From contig NZ_LT670818.1 of the NCBI RefSeq assembly GCF_900129505.1, forward strand, positions 2,294,001 through 2,358,000: 64,000 bases of DNA, given 5' to 3'. Below are positions 23,257 to 33,452 of the stretch, piece after piece. Numbering within the stretch: the stretch's first letter is position 1; every line of letters begins with the position of its first letter. Both the position numbers and the translations under genes were made by a program. Below the pieces are notes generated by a model that saw nothing but the letters and a program-made list of their open reading frames with translations, did no database searches and had not been told where the DNA came from. The stretch comes from Bradyrhizobium erythrophlei. Lineage in GTDB: Bacteria > Pseudomonadota > Alphaproteobacteria > Rhizobiales > Xanthobacteraceae.

Positions 23257-24463
23257 CCGGGGCGTGAGCCGATGCTTTGGCTGCGAGCCGCGGCGACAAG
23301 GCGATCGCGAGCGGCAAGATTGCAGCGGCCGTGATTGCCGTCGCCATCATGGCGCCGTGCGACCCTACCGCATCGCCCAATATCCCGAACAGAATCGGCG
23401 CAATCGCGCCGGCCCCGATCGTGCCGGTATAGAAGATTGCGAACGCCCGATCCGTGCGACCGGAGGGCGCCAGTTCCGGAACGGTGCCGTAGAGAACCGA
23501 GGAGGTGCCGTTGAGCATGAGGCCGACGACGGGCAGGAGCGCCAGCACCGGGACGAGCGGCAACACCAGGACGGAAAGGATTGCGGCGGCCGTTCCGGCC
23601 TCGGTCACAAGCACCGTCGCGAGGACGCCGAACCGTGCCCCCAGCCAGCCGCACGCAAACTTCCCGGCAGCACCGCCAATAAACACCAGAGCAAGCGCCG
23701 ATCCGATCGTCGATAAGGATGCGCCCTGCTCCTTCAGCAAGAACGGCAGGAACGTCAGAAATCCCATGCGCACGCTGGAGTCGAGGATTCCGATGGCCAG
23801 CAGTAACGGGAATCCGCCATGCGCGCCGGAGGCGCGGCCTTCGGCTTTTTTGCCCAGGGAAACCGGCCGCAGGTTGGCCGGAAAAAAGACCGCCACGGCC
23901 ACCGCCACGACCGCGCCGAGCGCGGCGAGAAACCACACCATTTGGTGCCAGGACATCATGACCAATAAAAGAGACGCGCCGCCCGGAATGGCGGCCTTGC
24001 CGACATCGCCAGCGAAATTGTAAGTGCCGAGGGGACCGCGTGCGTCGTCTTGATAGGCGCGCGAAACCGCGGCCGAGGCGATGGGGTGTTGCGTACTCAA
24101 TCCGCATCCGGTCACCACGAGTGCTACGCATAATCCAGCCAATCCGGCCGAATAGCCCGCAAGCAGGTAGCCAATCGCCGCCAGCACCGTGCCGAGGGCG
24201 AGCGTGGTGCGCCCACCAAGACGCTCCGCTGCCCGTCCGGCCGGCACCTGCAGTCCCGCCATGGTGGCGGCGGCAAGTCCGCGCAAGAACGCCAGCGCAC
24301 CGTAGCCGAGCCCAAACTCGGCCTGCCAGACCGGCAACAGCAGATAGATCAAATCGGTGTAGCCGTCATGCAGCGCGTGCGCCGCACAGGCGGTCCAGAG
24401 CGTCCTTCCGCGCGCCACAGTCCGGGCAGCCGCCTTTCTGCCGTTTGCGTCCAGCGCCGTCAT
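23240..24463 (-). CDS. MFS transporter
   Basis: About 407 residues from ATG 24463; an in-frame start at 24541 is possible. Twelve-helix major facilitator with the loop motif GRAAERLGGRTTLALGTVLA after helix 2. The substrate is not evident. Divergent from the LysR-type gene at 24620, a layout that often means the regulator controls the transporter (inference). Confidence 0.9.
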   Translation of the reverse strand: MTALDANGRKAAARTVARGRTLWTACAAHALHDGYTDLIYLLLPVWQAEFGLGYGALAFLRGLAAATMAGLQVPAGRAAERLGGRTTLALGTVLAAIGYLLAGYSAGLAGLCVALVVTGCGLSTQHPIASAAVSRAYQDDARGPLGTYNFAGDVGKAAIPGGASLLLVMMSWHQMVWFLAALGAVVAVAVAVFFPANLRPVSLGKKAEGRASGAHGGFPLLLAIGILDSSVRMGFLTFLPFLLKEQGASLSTIGSALALVFIGGAAGKFACGWLGARFGVLATVLVTEAGTAAAILSVLVLPLVPVLALLPVVGLMLNGTSSVLYGTVPELAPSGRTDRAFAIFYTGTIGAGAIAPILFGILGDAVGSHGAMMATAITAAAILPLAIALSPRLAAKASAHAPVTPAD

Positions 24464-24619
24464 TAGCCATCCGATTCGCTGTCTTGCCCCAAGCCGAGAA
24501 AAATCCTCCCAGGATGGATCCAAGCCTGCGGCCATTTCCATTTTTTCAGCTGGCTTAGCTCACTAGCCGGGAGCCTTCAACTGAGCTATTTTCCCGTTAG
24601 ATGGGAGGAAAACTCACGC

Positions 24620-25612
24620 ATGGGCGAAAATGAACTGCCACCCCTCAATGCGATCAGAGCCTTCGAGGCCGCGGCCCGGCGCGGTAGCTTTGTTGAAGCA
24701 GCGAAAGATTTGCACGTCACCCATTGGGCGATCGGCAAGCAGATAAGGCATCTGGAAGACTGGCTCGGCGTCCCGCTGTTCGAGCGACGCGCCCGCGGCG
24801 TCGCGCTGACGGACCATGGCGCGGACCTCCTGACAGATGTCGGCGCGGCACTCTCGCGCCTGACGTCGGCAACAAGCAGACTTCGAGAACCTCGATCCGC
24901 GCGCCGCGTGTCCGGCATCGTTCGCGTCAACGCGTTGTCGAGTTTCGCCCTGCGCTGGCTGCTGCCGCGGCTCTCGAGATTCCAGGAATCGTATTCGAGC
25001 GTCGAGGTGAAAATTTCAACCACGTCGCGCAAGCTCCGTTATGTCGGCACCGCTTTCGACATCGGCATACGCTCGGGCGTGGAGCACGGATCCGGAATTC
25101 ACTGCGAGACGCTGATGCCGGACCGACGGCTTCCGGTGTGCAGCCCGAGAATCTTGCGTGACCGTCCGGTGGAAACCGCGCACGACTTGCGACGGCACGT
25201 TCTGTTGCATTCCACAACGACCCGCGCCGCGTGGCCGCAATGGTTCTCGGCGGCGGGCGTCTCGGGCCTGGCGCCGATCCGGCACCTCGAGCTGGATCAC
25301 GTCTACCTTCACCTGCAGGCGGCCGTCGATGGCCTGGGCATCGCCCTGGGATCGCTGCACCTGATTGAGGCGGACATCGCGGCCGGTCGTCTGGTTTGCC
25401 CGATCGCGGCTCCCGAATTGCGGGCCGACGACTATCAACTCGTCATCAGGGATGATCGCCTGCGTGATCCCGCCATCGAGGCATTCCGAAGCTGGATTCT
25501 CACCGCCGCCAGGGAGCCATTGCCGAGCATCGAACCGCCCTTCCGCCAAAATCGGGGAACACGCTCTCCACGCCGACGGCCCGGATCCGATGCCCAGCGC
25601 GGCGGCAGATAG
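24620..25612 (+). CDS. LysR-family transcriptional regulator (GcvA-like)
   Basis: 330 residues. N-terminal winged helix-turn-helix (LNAIRAFEAAARRGSFVEAA, LHVTHWAIGKQIRHLEDWLG, VPLFERRARGVALTD) and a periplasmic-binding-like effector domain. The THWAIGKQIRHLE recognition helix resembles the GcvA/AmpR branch. Strong ribosome site GGGAGGAAAAC. Divergent from the MFS gene, its likely target. Confidence 0.93.
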   Translation: MGENELPPLNAIRAFEAAARRGSFVEAAKDLHVTHWAIGKQIRHLEDWLGVPLFERRARGVALTDHGADLLTDVGAALSRLTSATSRLREPRSARRVSGIVRVNALSSFALRWLLPRLSRFQESYSSVEVKISTTSRKLRYVGTAFDIGIRSGVEHGSGIHCETLMPDRRLPVCSPRILRDRPVETAHDLRRHVLLHSTTTRAAWPQWFSAAGVSGLAPIRHLELDHVYLHLQAAVDGLGIALGSLHLIEADIAAGRLVCPIAAPELRADDYQLVIRDDRLRDPAIEAFRSWILTAAREPLPSIEPPFRQNRGTRSPRRRPGSDAQRGGR

Positions 25613-25731
25613 ATCAGCGTTGGGTCCCCTGATAGCCGACGTTAGTCAAAACGGTCGGCGGGTCGAAAGGTGCCAACAGCGGAAGTCACGGCTTCCTTTA
25701 TTTTGCGAGCCTCATATCGGAACCGGGGCGT

Positions 25732-26907
25732 TCAGCTCGTTCTCATCTTTGAGGCTGCTGCAGCTCTCGGGCGCTTCGCTTGACTCCGATCGTCCCGTAT
25801 GGCCACGCGCTTCACCTTCTTCACGTCCGATCCCGCGTGTTTGGAGCCGCGGTTGTGCGCGGCATATTCCTGGCCGTCGACCGGTGCGACATGCGGCGGG
25901 TCCCTGTCGAGATATGGGCGCCCGATTCCGAACTCCTTCCCATGCGCATCGACCCACTTCCAGAGCTTTTCGGAGGAAGCCCATCGCTGGTCGCGAGTTT
26001 CGCCCTGGACACTCACGATATCGGCCGCAAGCCCATGCCCATAGCCACCATGGGAGCTCCCGCCATGATACGACCTGTTGCTCGCCGCCTTGAGGCCGCT
26101 TGCGATCGACTGGCGGTAGTCATCACGGAACGCGCTGGTGATGCCCGGCGAAAAGCCCGCCGCCTCCGCCGCGTGAAGCGTATGAAACAGTCTTAGCTTG
26201 AAGCTCCGATCCATGCCTCCGATCACGTAGTCCATCATCGACATGCCGGCTCGTTCCGCCGCCTTCGGATCCTTCCACCCAAAATCTTCATCGACGAGCT
26301 TGGTGAAGGTTCTGGCGACAGTCACCATCTTCCTTTTCCGCTTGACGGTGACGTTCCTCCGTTCAAGCTCCTTGATGGTGTCCTCCTTGGGCGTCCGTTG
26401 ATAAAGCGCCCACAGATATCGATCGACACAGATGTCCACGACCAGGCACTCGTCGACGATTTCGATGGAACTCGCGGCTTCGTTGGAGCTCACGGCCTTG
26501 CCGGCGTCGCCCGGTTCGAGATCCGACGGATTCGCCATTGCGACTTGCACAGGCGCTGGTTCGGTTGGCGGCACATCCGGCAAATTGGTCGAGGCCGCCT
26601 CGACAACCGGCTCCGGGTTGTTCCCGGTGATTGATGCGTCGGCGACCGCTTCCGCAAGCGATAGCTCGGCCGTCGCTACATCGGTTTGACCGAGATTGTC
26701 ATTGAGCATCGAGCTTGGCTGCGGTGCCCCCGCGAGTTCCTGTTCGGTGGAGAGAGAGGGAGCGCTGATGTCCGTGTGTGACGCCGCGCCGGTGTTCTGG
26801 ATTCCTGCAGGCCCGAGGGCAGCGAGCAAGCCGACAACCCCGGTCGCGAGAATGACCGATCGCAACAAAGGCGCCGGCACTGTCGAAAGTCGCCGCGGGT
26901 TCATCAT
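25732..26907 (-). CDS. M15/VanY-like D-Ala-D-Ala carboxypeptidase family protein, exported
   Basis: 391 residues from the ATG at 26907, which has a GGAGG ribosome site; a second ATG follows at once. Signal or anchor segment APLLRSVILATGVVGLLAAL, a low-complexity acidic/Ser/Ala stretch to about residue 170, then a catalytic region with ITSAFRDDYRQ, SHGGYGHGLAADIV and DRDPPHVAP. The Hx5D of GHGLAAD and the later His match the zinc ligands of the LAS group of peptidoglycan peptidases. Basic C-terminal tail. Divergent from the L,D-transpeptidase gene, another cell-wall enzyme. Confidence 0.78.
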   Translation of the reverse strand: MMNPRRLSTVPAPLLRSVILATGVVGLLAALGPAGIQNTGAASHTDISAPSLSTEQELAGAPQPSSMLNDNLGQTDVATAELSLAEAVADASITGNNPEPVVEAASTNLPDVPPTEPAPVQVAMANPSDLEPGDAGKAVSSNEAASSIEIVDECLVVDICVDRYLWALYQRTPKEDTIKELERRNVTVKRKRKMVTVARTFTKLVDEDFGWKDPKAAERAGMSMMDYVIGGMDRSFKLRLFHTLHAAEAAGFSPGITSAFRDDYRQSIASGLKAASNRSYHGGSSHGGYGHGLAADIVSVQGETRDQRWASSEKLWKWVDAHGKEFGIGRPYLDRDPPHVAPVDGQEYAAHNRGSKHAGSDVKKVKRVAIRDDRSQAKRPRAAAASKMRTS

Positions 26908-27296
26908 CCCAGCCTCCAAAGGCGGCATCGGACCGGATTGCACAGCAAGCATGCGGACGGCGCTGATTGTTCGGACAAGGTTATGGTCGCGCAATGGCGC
27001 AAACGGGCAGGTCGTGTGCTTTTCCCGGAAGTGTTGCCTGTGTGCAACGGCAGGCGGCAGGCCTGCGAACGCCCGCTCGATGGGCTGCGATCACCACAAA
27101 GGGTGAGCACACACATGCGAGCCACCCTTCCTCCTGCTCCGGCTGTCGTATATGAGAGATTTGCCAGCGGGACGTGCCGATACTCCCCGGGAGCGAATTG
27201 GCGGCGTGCATGGTGGCGGCGGTTAGCTAATCCGATAATCGCGTTTCGACACGTGATCGACGCAGGCGCGGGCAGGCATTTCAACCGGGGCGTGGC
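26908..27296. other. Intergenic region between the M15-like peptidase and L,D-transpeptidase genes
   Basis: About 390 bases separating two divergent cell-wall genes, so it should carry both promoters. No repeat, RNA or convincing small gene was seen. Promoter boxes could not be placed reliably. Confidence 0.4.
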
Positions 27297-28832
27297 ATGG
27301 CAAATCGATTGACGACGGCGCAATCCACCGGGGCGATGCGGCGTTGGAGGCCTCCAGTCATTGTGACGGTCGCGGCGATGGCCGCACTGACGGCGCTGAC
27401 CGCTGACGCCGCGGCGAGACAGGCGCGCCCCGCGCCACCCATCGAGGCGACGGCGCCGCGCGAGGCAGGCGAGCCGATCATGGCGATTGTGTCGATCAAG
27501 AGCCAGCAAGTCACTTTCTACGACGCCGACGGCTGGATCCTGCGCGCACCGGTATCGACCGGCATCGCAGGACGCGAGACGCCAGCCGGCGTCTTCGCCG
27601 TCCTGGAGAAGGACGTGGACCACCACTCGAGCCTCTATGACGATGCCTGGATGCCGAACATGCAGCGCCTTACCTGGAACGGCATCGCGCTGCACGGCGG
27701 GCCGCTGCCCGGGTATGCGGCCTCGCACGGCTGCGTGCGGATGCCCTATGGCTTTGCCGAGAAGCTGTTCGACAAGACGTGGATCGGGATGCGCGTGATC
27801 ATCTCGCCTGATAACGCCGAGCCGGTCGAGTTCTCCCATCCGGCGCTGTTGGTGCCGAACCGGGAAGCCATCGCGGCCGCGCCGGCCAGGGCCGAGGCGC
27901 TCGCCCGCGAAGCGGCCGAGGCTGCCGGGGCGGCCGTCGAGGCGAAGAAAGCCGCCGCGACAGCGCCGCGCGAGACGGCGTCGCTGACTTCGTCGCTGCG
28001 CAAGCTGGAGGGGCTCAAGACCCGCGCCGACGCCGAACTCGCCTACGCCGAGAAGGCGCTCGCCGCCGCCAGGACGGACGAGGCCAAGGCGCGCGCCGAG
28101 GACCTCAAGCAAAAGGCCGCCGCCAAGTCCGCGGATCTGGGGACCCAGCTCGACACCGCCAGGGCCGACGCGAAACCGAAGCTCGACGCCGCCGCCGCCG
28201 CAAAGGACGCCGCCAGGGCGGCCAACAGAAGGAAGGCCGACACCGCCAAAGCGGCAGGCGAGGCCACGCTCGCGCTGGAGCCGGTCTCGGTCTACATCAG
28301 CCGCGCGACGCAGAAGCTTTACGTGCGGCGCAACACGCATAAGCCCTGGCCGGACGGGGGCGAGGTGTTCGATGCGACCATTGAGGTTCCGGTCACGATC
28401 CGCGATCCCGACAGGCGGATCGGCACGCATGTGTTCACGGCGGTGGCGGGCAACGATTCGGGCCTGCGCTGGACCGCGGTGACGATCGACACCGGGGACG
28501 ACGCCAAGGACGCGCTCGACCGCATCACCATCCCGCAGGATGTGCTCGATCGCATCGCGCCGACCGCAGTGCCGCGATCCTCGATCGTCGTCTCGGACGA
28601 GCCGTTGAGCAGCGAGACCAACTATCGCACTGAGTTCGTCGCGGTGCTGAACAACCAGCCCCAGGGCGGCTTTGTGACGCGCCGGCCGACGGCTGATGTC
28701 GCCGTTGCAGGCGGCAATTTCTGGGACGACGGCTTCGGGTCCTTTTTCCAGCCCAATCGGAACTTCCAGACCGGCAATCCGCGTCCGCGCGGCGGCCAGT
28801 CCTTTTTTCCGATGCAACGCGGCTGGTGGTAA
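27297..28832 (+). CDS. L,D-transpeptidase with coiled-coil linker and second YkuD-like domain
   Basis: 511 residues. Signal segment VIVTVAAMAALTALTADAAA. First domain (residues 60-170) is a YkuD L,D-transpeptidase with the active-site pattern GIALHGGPLPGYAASHGCVR, the Cys nucleophile and His both present. Residues 195-325 are a long Ala/Lys/Glu/Asp helix, probably coiled coil. The last third (SVYISRATQKLYVRRNTHKP, ATIEVPVTI, GTHVFTAV) looks like a second YkuD-type fold without the catalytic HGCxR motif. It cross-links peptidoglycan or attaches proteins to it; which one is not clear. Confidence 0.88.
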   Translation: MANRLTTAQSTGAMRRWRPPVIVTVAAMAALTALTADAAARQARPAPPIEATAPREAGEPIMAIVSIKSQQVTFYDADGWILRAPVSTGIAGRETPAGVFAVLEKDVDHHSSLYDDAWMPNMQRLTWNGIALHGGPLPGYAASHGCVRMPYGFAEKLFDKTWIGMRVIISPDNAEPVEFSHPALLVPNREAIAAAPARAEALAREAAEAAGAAVEAKKAAATAPRETASLTSSLRKLEGLKTRADAELAYAEKALAAARTDEAKARAEDLKQKAAAKSADLGTQLDTARADAKPKLDAAAAAKDAARAANRRKADTAKAAGEATLALEPVSVYISRATQKLYVRRNTHKPWPDGGEVFDATIEVPVTIRDPDRRIGTHVFTAVAGNDSGLRWTAVTIDTGDDAKDALDRITIPQDVLDRIAPTAVPRSSIVVSDEPLSSETNYRTEFVAVLNNQPQGGFVTRRPTADVAVAGGNFWDDGFGSFFQPNRNFQTGNPRPRGGQSFFPMQRGWW

Positions 28833-29375
28833 GACGCGGCACGCTGCCTGAGCAAAAGTCTTCCGGGTTACCCCCGAAAGCGGACATCACTCAGTACAGG
28901 CGGCACTTCGGATATGCGCCATTAGCGGAAATCGTGCACTCATTCGATCACCTTATCTGCGCGGGCCAGAACAGAGTCGGAAATTCTGAGGCCGAGCGCC
29001 GCGGCCGTTTTGAGGTTAGGGCAAAATCGAAGGTCTGCGCTGACCCTAGTCATTGTCCGCCACGCTCCGAAAGCGACCGAAGTACTGCGTTGCTGCAAAT
29101 TGACGTGACGGATCGATAGGGCGTGTGGGCAAGTAGATATAGTCCGCGTTTCGGCTCCCCGAGCAGGCCGTTACAGGCGCTCAAGAGCCGGTGATAACGC
29201 GGCGCGCTGCTCCGCTTCGCAGTTGGGCGCTTGCCCAGAGCCGAATATCGCTTCGGCAACGCCTTGTACCTAAAAGCCAGGACCGCGAAACTTGCGCCTC
29301 GCAGTCCTACTTCCGCCGCGCTTCCTGAGCCTTCTGCATGGATACTGCGTGATGCACGGATCGTCGCGCGACTTG
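28833..29375. other. Non-coding stretch with repeat relics
   Basis: No intact gene. At 28860-28895 there is a short relic (CCGGGTTACCCCCGAAAGC followed by GGACATC) that recurs at 35308-35340 and, more weakly, near 63597. The rest is decayed sequence leading into the nuclease remnant. Confidence 0.5.
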
Positions 29376-29498
29376 GATGTCGGAGGCGTCTCAATTAGCG
29401 CGAGATATCTTGATGCAAATGAGCGGGCTGTGAAGGAGCAATTGCAGAAAACCGGCGTTCGACTTGCTCGCATACTCAATACTGCGTTTGGAAATTGA
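29376..29498 (+). pseudogene. C-terminal remnant of an S1/P1-type nuclease
   Basis: The last 40 residues of an open frame, ISARYLDANERAVKEQLQKT followed by GVRLARILNTAF, match in pattern the C-terminal helix of S1/P1 nucleases (a Tyr, an Asn, then VxxQLxxAGVRLAxxLN). Nothing upstream reads as the rest of the enzyme, which has zinc-binding His and Asp and about 250 more residues. Inferred from memory of the family; a search would settle it. Confidence 0.55.
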
Positions 29499-29581
29499 CG
29501 ACCGACAGTGCCGGGGGCGGGACCCTGTCGAGCCTCGACGGGGCGGTTTCTGCGCTGGCGCATAAAACGCCGTGGCATAGC

Positions 29582-29932
29582 TTAGCGCCTTTTTTCACTA
29601 GGCGATGTGCCGGATATGACTCGCGCCGCCATAATCTCGATGCCCGAAATTAGCGTCGCTTTCACGGTCCCTCGCGTCTCGATCTCCGCTGCTATCCTGA
29701 CCGCTGCAGCGGTGGTGATACCGGTCATGACGCTCACATAATCAAAGGGTGCACCCCTGGTCGAGTAGAGGTTACATTGCCCCCCTTCTTTTTTAACTAC
29801 CTTGGTGACATCATTTACTCCTTTCTTCTTCTGTGCTGCGCTCTGCACAGTACCTTTTTCGGTATGCTTGATGAGGAAGAAATACGTGACCACCTCATCT
29901 TTCACAGCGCCTTTAGGATGTATCGCTGCCAT
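29582..29932 (-). CDS. GYD-domain-like protein
   Basis: 116 residues from ATG 29932, with a strong GGAGAAGG ribosome site. The pattern VVTYFFLIKHTEKGTVQSAA, VNDVTKVVKKEGGQCNLYST, APFDYVSVMTGITTAAAVRI, AAEIETRGTVKATLISGIEI follows GYD-domain proteins, small ferredoxin-like folds of unknown function. Slightly longer than usual because of an N-terminal extension of about ten residues. More A-rich than the neighbouring core genes, suggesting acquisition. Confidence 0.65.
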   Translation of the reverse strand: MAAIHPKGAVKDEVVTYFFLIKHTEKGTVQSAAQKKKGVNDVTKVVKKEGGQCNLYSTRGAPFDYVSVMTGITTAAAVRIAAEIETRGTVKATLISGIEIMAARVISGTSPSEKRR

Positions 29933-30110
29933 TAGCCCTTCTCCTCTGTTCTGATCCCGCCCCGCTCGGCGGATCGACACAATCGAACCGGTTTCGGTGG
30001 GTGTCAATAACGACCAAGCGACTCGCGGTGCCTCGCGAGCTCAAGCCATTCTCTCGCAAATTAGCACACGACTCTGAATTGCGCCCCACTTTCATTACGC
30101 GGACACACCA

Positions 30111-33100
30111 TCAGTGCAGTGAATCCAACAGAGCCTTGGCCTCCTTAAGATCCGATGTCTCATAGCCTTCAGTGAACCAGTCGTAGATAGGGCCGAGCAG
30201 ATCGCGCGCTTCATAGCATTTGCCTTCACTACGCCAGAGGCGCGCCAGGCTGGTTGCCGCGCGCAATTCCCAAACTTTTGCGCCCTGCCGTTTCGCAATC
30301 GCCATGGCCTGATGATAGTTCATTTCGGCCGCGGCTCGTTCGCCCATGCCATTCAGAAGATCGCCTCGCAACCGATGCAACTCGGCCTCTTCGAACCGCT
30401 CTTCGATCGTCCCGAGGACGAGCGCAGCTTCGGTAAGGCAACTTAGCCCCTCGTCAGGCTGTCCAATCATAGCGTAGGCATCTGCAAGCAACATGAGCCA
30501 ATATGGCGTCATTAGGACGGTGCCGGTGGCACGTACTGCCGATAGCCCCTGCTTGATCAGCGTGAGTCCTTCCTGTGTCTGACCAAGAGCGCTCAACGAC
30601 CATCCGCGATACGCAATGCCCCAAGCCAACCATAACGGAAAATTGTGTTCGATCGAGAGGGCGACACCTTCATCGGCGCGTCGACGCACGATCTCCGGCG
30701 AACGGCCAATCCACTCCACCCAACATGCGAAGGAAAGCGCCATGGCTCGCGTATACGCGTGTTCAAGCCGATCAGCCTCCGATAACACTTCATGAAGCCG
30801 CAGCCGAGCTTGATCGACGTAACCTAGGGACAGCAGCGTCCAGGCAAGATGCGCCATCGCAGCTACATATGGATCTGCCGTCGTCAGCTGCGTAACCACA
30901 GCCCGATGCACCGGATTGCCTAAGTCATGACACTGCTCAAAGTGCGCGCAAGCGGCGCCAAATTCCCCGAGATAGAAGCGAATCATTCCGTTTAGGTAAT
31001 GCCCCAGCAATTGCACATCGACATCATTCCGTGACTCACCGATTTCTTCCACCTCTTCGGCACACGACAGCGCGAGCTTCAATTCGGATCGGACCATGTG
31101 GTACGCCCATTGGCCGTGGAGCAGTGGAACGAGATACTCCCGCCGATCCAGATGCTCAGCCAGTGCCTTCGCTCGGGCGAAGGTCGCGCCTACAGTGGGC
31201 GCTGAATACCCTCTTGTGGCGATCAGCGCTCGACCGAGTGCCATCTGTAGATCCAACTCCAGTTGCTGACGCCCAGGGCCATCAGGCAGTCTGGCAAGCT
31301 GGTCCAGTCCCTTCTGCAATTGTGTGCTCGCCTCCGTCATTGCGGATCGCGCTAGAGCCTGTTGGCCAGCCCTCAGCCAATAACCAACTGCCTCCTCTGT
31401 AAGGGCGGCCTCTTCGCAATGCTGTGCCAGAAGCGCAGGCTGGCCTGTCACAATTTCCGGGAACTGGCGCTCGAGAACGGCGACGATGCGTGCATGTACC
31501 TGGTGCCGTCCACTGCGCAGGAGGGTGCTATAGGCCGCATCCTGGACGAGCGCATGTTTGAAAGTGTATTCTGCGTCAGGCGGGCTGCCACGTTGAAACA
31601 TCAATTCAGCGCCCACGAGTTGCGCCAACGCCTCGTCTATTTGCCGCTTCGGCATTGGCACAACGGCACTGATCAACTCATGTGAGAATCGTCGGCCGAG
31701 GGCCGCTGCAACCTGCGCGACTTCTCGCGTCGGTGCCAACCGATCGAGGCGCGCCAGAAGCGAATCGTTCAGCGTCGCCGGAATGGCAAGCTGCGGCAAC
31801 GGCCTAGCCACGTTGTAGCGGTCGCCGACATCCACGACTAGGCCACTCTCGACGACGGTCATGGTCAGCTCCTCGATAAACAGCGGCACGCCATCGGTGC
31901 GCTCGACGATCTGGTCGGCAATTTCCTTGGGCAACCTCTTGCCGCCCGCTACCTGAACAACTATTTCGGCGCATCGCCGGGGCGGAAGTCGGTTGAGGTT
32001 GAGCATGGTCACATGCGGAAGGCCGACCCACGGTGGCGCGAACTCCCGGCGGAACGTAATGACGACAAGGACACGTAACGTCGGCACCCTGTCAACGAGC
32101 AGATCTAGCGACTCTCGCGTTGAGGGGTCGCTCCAGTGCAGGTCCTCATATACCATCAGCACCGGCTGACGACTTGCCAATCCTTCGACCTGTGCCAACC
32201 TTGCGTGAAGCGTCTTTTCCTTGCGCTTTTGCGGCGTAAGGTTCAGGGGCGGATAGCGGTCGCCCGTCGGGATCGACAGCAACTCCGCCATTAGGGGGAC
32301 GGCCTCACTCAGATCATCGGTTGCCTGACGAAGCACCGCCTCCAACTTATTCAGCCGCTGCTCGTCAGTGTCCTCGCGCCGAAAACCGGCCGCCCGTTCG
32401 AGCTGCGTGATGCCTGGATACAGGGCGCTGTCCCGGTGGTGAGGAGAGCAAAAGTACCGCAAGCGGGTATGTGGCTCATTACTCAGGCGTTCCAAGAGCG
32501 TCTGAGCGATGCGCGACTTGCCGATGCCTGGCTCGCCGGAAATGAGCACCACGCAGCCCTCGCCGCGCTTCGCCTGGTCCCATCGGCGCAGGAGCAGGTC
32601 GATCTCCTCCTCGCGGCCGATGAGCGGCGTGGTGGTGCCACGCAGCGCCTCAAAGCGGCTGTCAACTGTGCTCAGGCCTGTCACATGCCAGGCCTGCACC
32701 GGATCGCCAAAGCCCTTCAGGGACATGACGCCGAGATCACGGTACTCGAAGAGCCCGCCAAGAAGGCGCCGGGTGCTGTCACCAATGACCACGGTCTCTG
32801 GCTCGGCCAGTCCTTGGAGCCGCGCCGCAAGGTTGGGGGTCTCGCCGACCACCTCGTGTTCCTGCGATACACCTTCACCGATGAGATCGCCGACAACCAC
32901 CAGGCCGGTGGCAATGCCAACGCGCACCCGCAAACGGACACCGACGACAGTTCTCCGCTTCGCTACCGCCTCGACAAGACCTAGCCCAGCATGGACTGCG
33001 CGCTCCGCATCATGCTCGTGCGCTCGAGGGTAACCGAAATAGGCGAGCACACCATCGCCCATGTATCTGGCGACGAAACCGCCGCTCTTGTTAATTTGCT

Positions 33101-33452
33101 CTGCACAGCAGTGGTGATACGCGCCGATCACCTCCCTCAGATCCTCTGGGTCAAGTTTTGTCGCGAGCGCGGTCGAACCGACAAGATCACAAAACATAAC
33201 GGTAAGCTGGCGACGTTCGGCTCCGTCCTGTGCCTGCGGTGCGGGGGGTGCTGCTGCCTGGGGCTGAGCGACGACCGCAAGCTCGATAATTGCTGCCAGC
33301 ATCTTGCGTCGATGCCCGAGCGAGACACCAAGTTCATTAAGGTCTCGATCAGTCAAATGGCGGAGGACCGAAACATCAATGTCGTTCTCGGCAAAGCGCT
33401 GCGCGTATTCGGACATGCCGAGCGACGCCAGCCACTCTTCTATCGTGGACAC
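30111..33452 (-). CDS. SAM domain - class III cyclase - AAA ATPase - TPR signalling protein
   Basis: 1113 residues. Order: SAM domain (residues 1-58, IEEWLASLGMSEYAQRFAEN), class III nucleotide cyclase (about 80-265; LTVMFCDLVGSTALATKLDP, GGFVARYMGDGVLAYFGYPR), AAA/STAND-type ATPase with Walker A SGEPGIGKSRIAQ (near residue 315) and Walker B-like VLMVYEDLHWSDPS, then a long C-terminal helical part with TPR-like repeats (about 680-1113). Both cyclase metal aspartates are present. This layout is a common rhizobial family; its output and trigger are unknown. Transcribed alone. The C-terminus ends LKEAKALLDSLH. Confidence 0.92.
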   Translation of the reverse strand: MSTIEEWLASLGMSEYAQRFAENDIDVSVLRHLTDRDLNELGVSLGHRRKMLAAIIELAVVAQPQAAAPPAPQAQDGAERRQLTVMFCDLVGSTALATKLDPEDLREVIGAYHHCCAEQINKSGGFVARYMGDGVLAYFGYPRAHEHDAERAVHAGLGLVEAVAKRRTVVGVRLRVRVGIATGLVVVGDLIGEGVSQEHEVVGETPNLAARLQGLAEPETVVIGDSTRRLLGGLFEYRDLGVMSLKGFGDPVQAWHVTGLSTVDSRFEALRGTTTPLIGREEEIDLLLRRWDQAKRGEGCVVLISGEPGIGKSRIAQTLLERLSNEPHTRLRYFCSPHHRDSALYPGITQLERAAGFRREDTDEQRLNKLEAVLRQATDDLSEAVPLMAELLSIPTGDRYPPLNLTPQKRKEKTLHARLAQVEGLASRQPVLMVYEDLHWSDPSTRESLDLLVDRVPTLRVLVVITFRREFAPPWVGLPHVTMLNLNRLPPRRCAEIVVQVAGGKRLPKEIADQIVERTDGVPLFIEELTMTVVESGLVVDVGDRYNVARPLPQLAIPATLNDSLLARLDRLAPTREVAQVAAALGRRFSHELISAVVPMPKRQIDEALAQLVGAELMFQRGSPPDAEYTFKHALVQDAAYSTLLRSGRHQVHARIVAVLERQFPEIVTGQPALLAQHCEEAALTEEAVGYWLRAGQQALARSAMTEASTQLQKGLDQLARLPDGPGRQQLELDLQMALGRALIATRGYSAPTVGATFARAKALAEHLDRREYLVPLLHGQWAYHMVRSELKLALSCAEEVEEIGESRNDVDVQLLGHYLNGMIRFYLGEFGAACAHFEQCHDLGNPVHRAVVTQLTTADPYVAAMAHLAWTLLSLGYVDQARLRLHEVLSEADRLEHAYTRAMALSFACWVEWIGRSPEIVRRRADEGVALSIEHNFPLWLAWGIAYRGWSLSALGQTQEGLTLIKQGLSAVRATGTVLMTPYWLMLLADAYAMIGQPDEGLSCLTEAALVLGTIEERFEEAELHRLRGDLLNGMGERAAAEMNYHQAMAIAKRQGAKVWELRAATSLARLWRSEGKCYEARDLLGPIYDWFTEGYETSDLKEAKALLDSLH

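Noticed and set aside
26904..28817. 637-codon minus-strand open frame
   Set aside because: Antisense to the L,D-transpeptidase gene, with Arg/Gly-rich translation.
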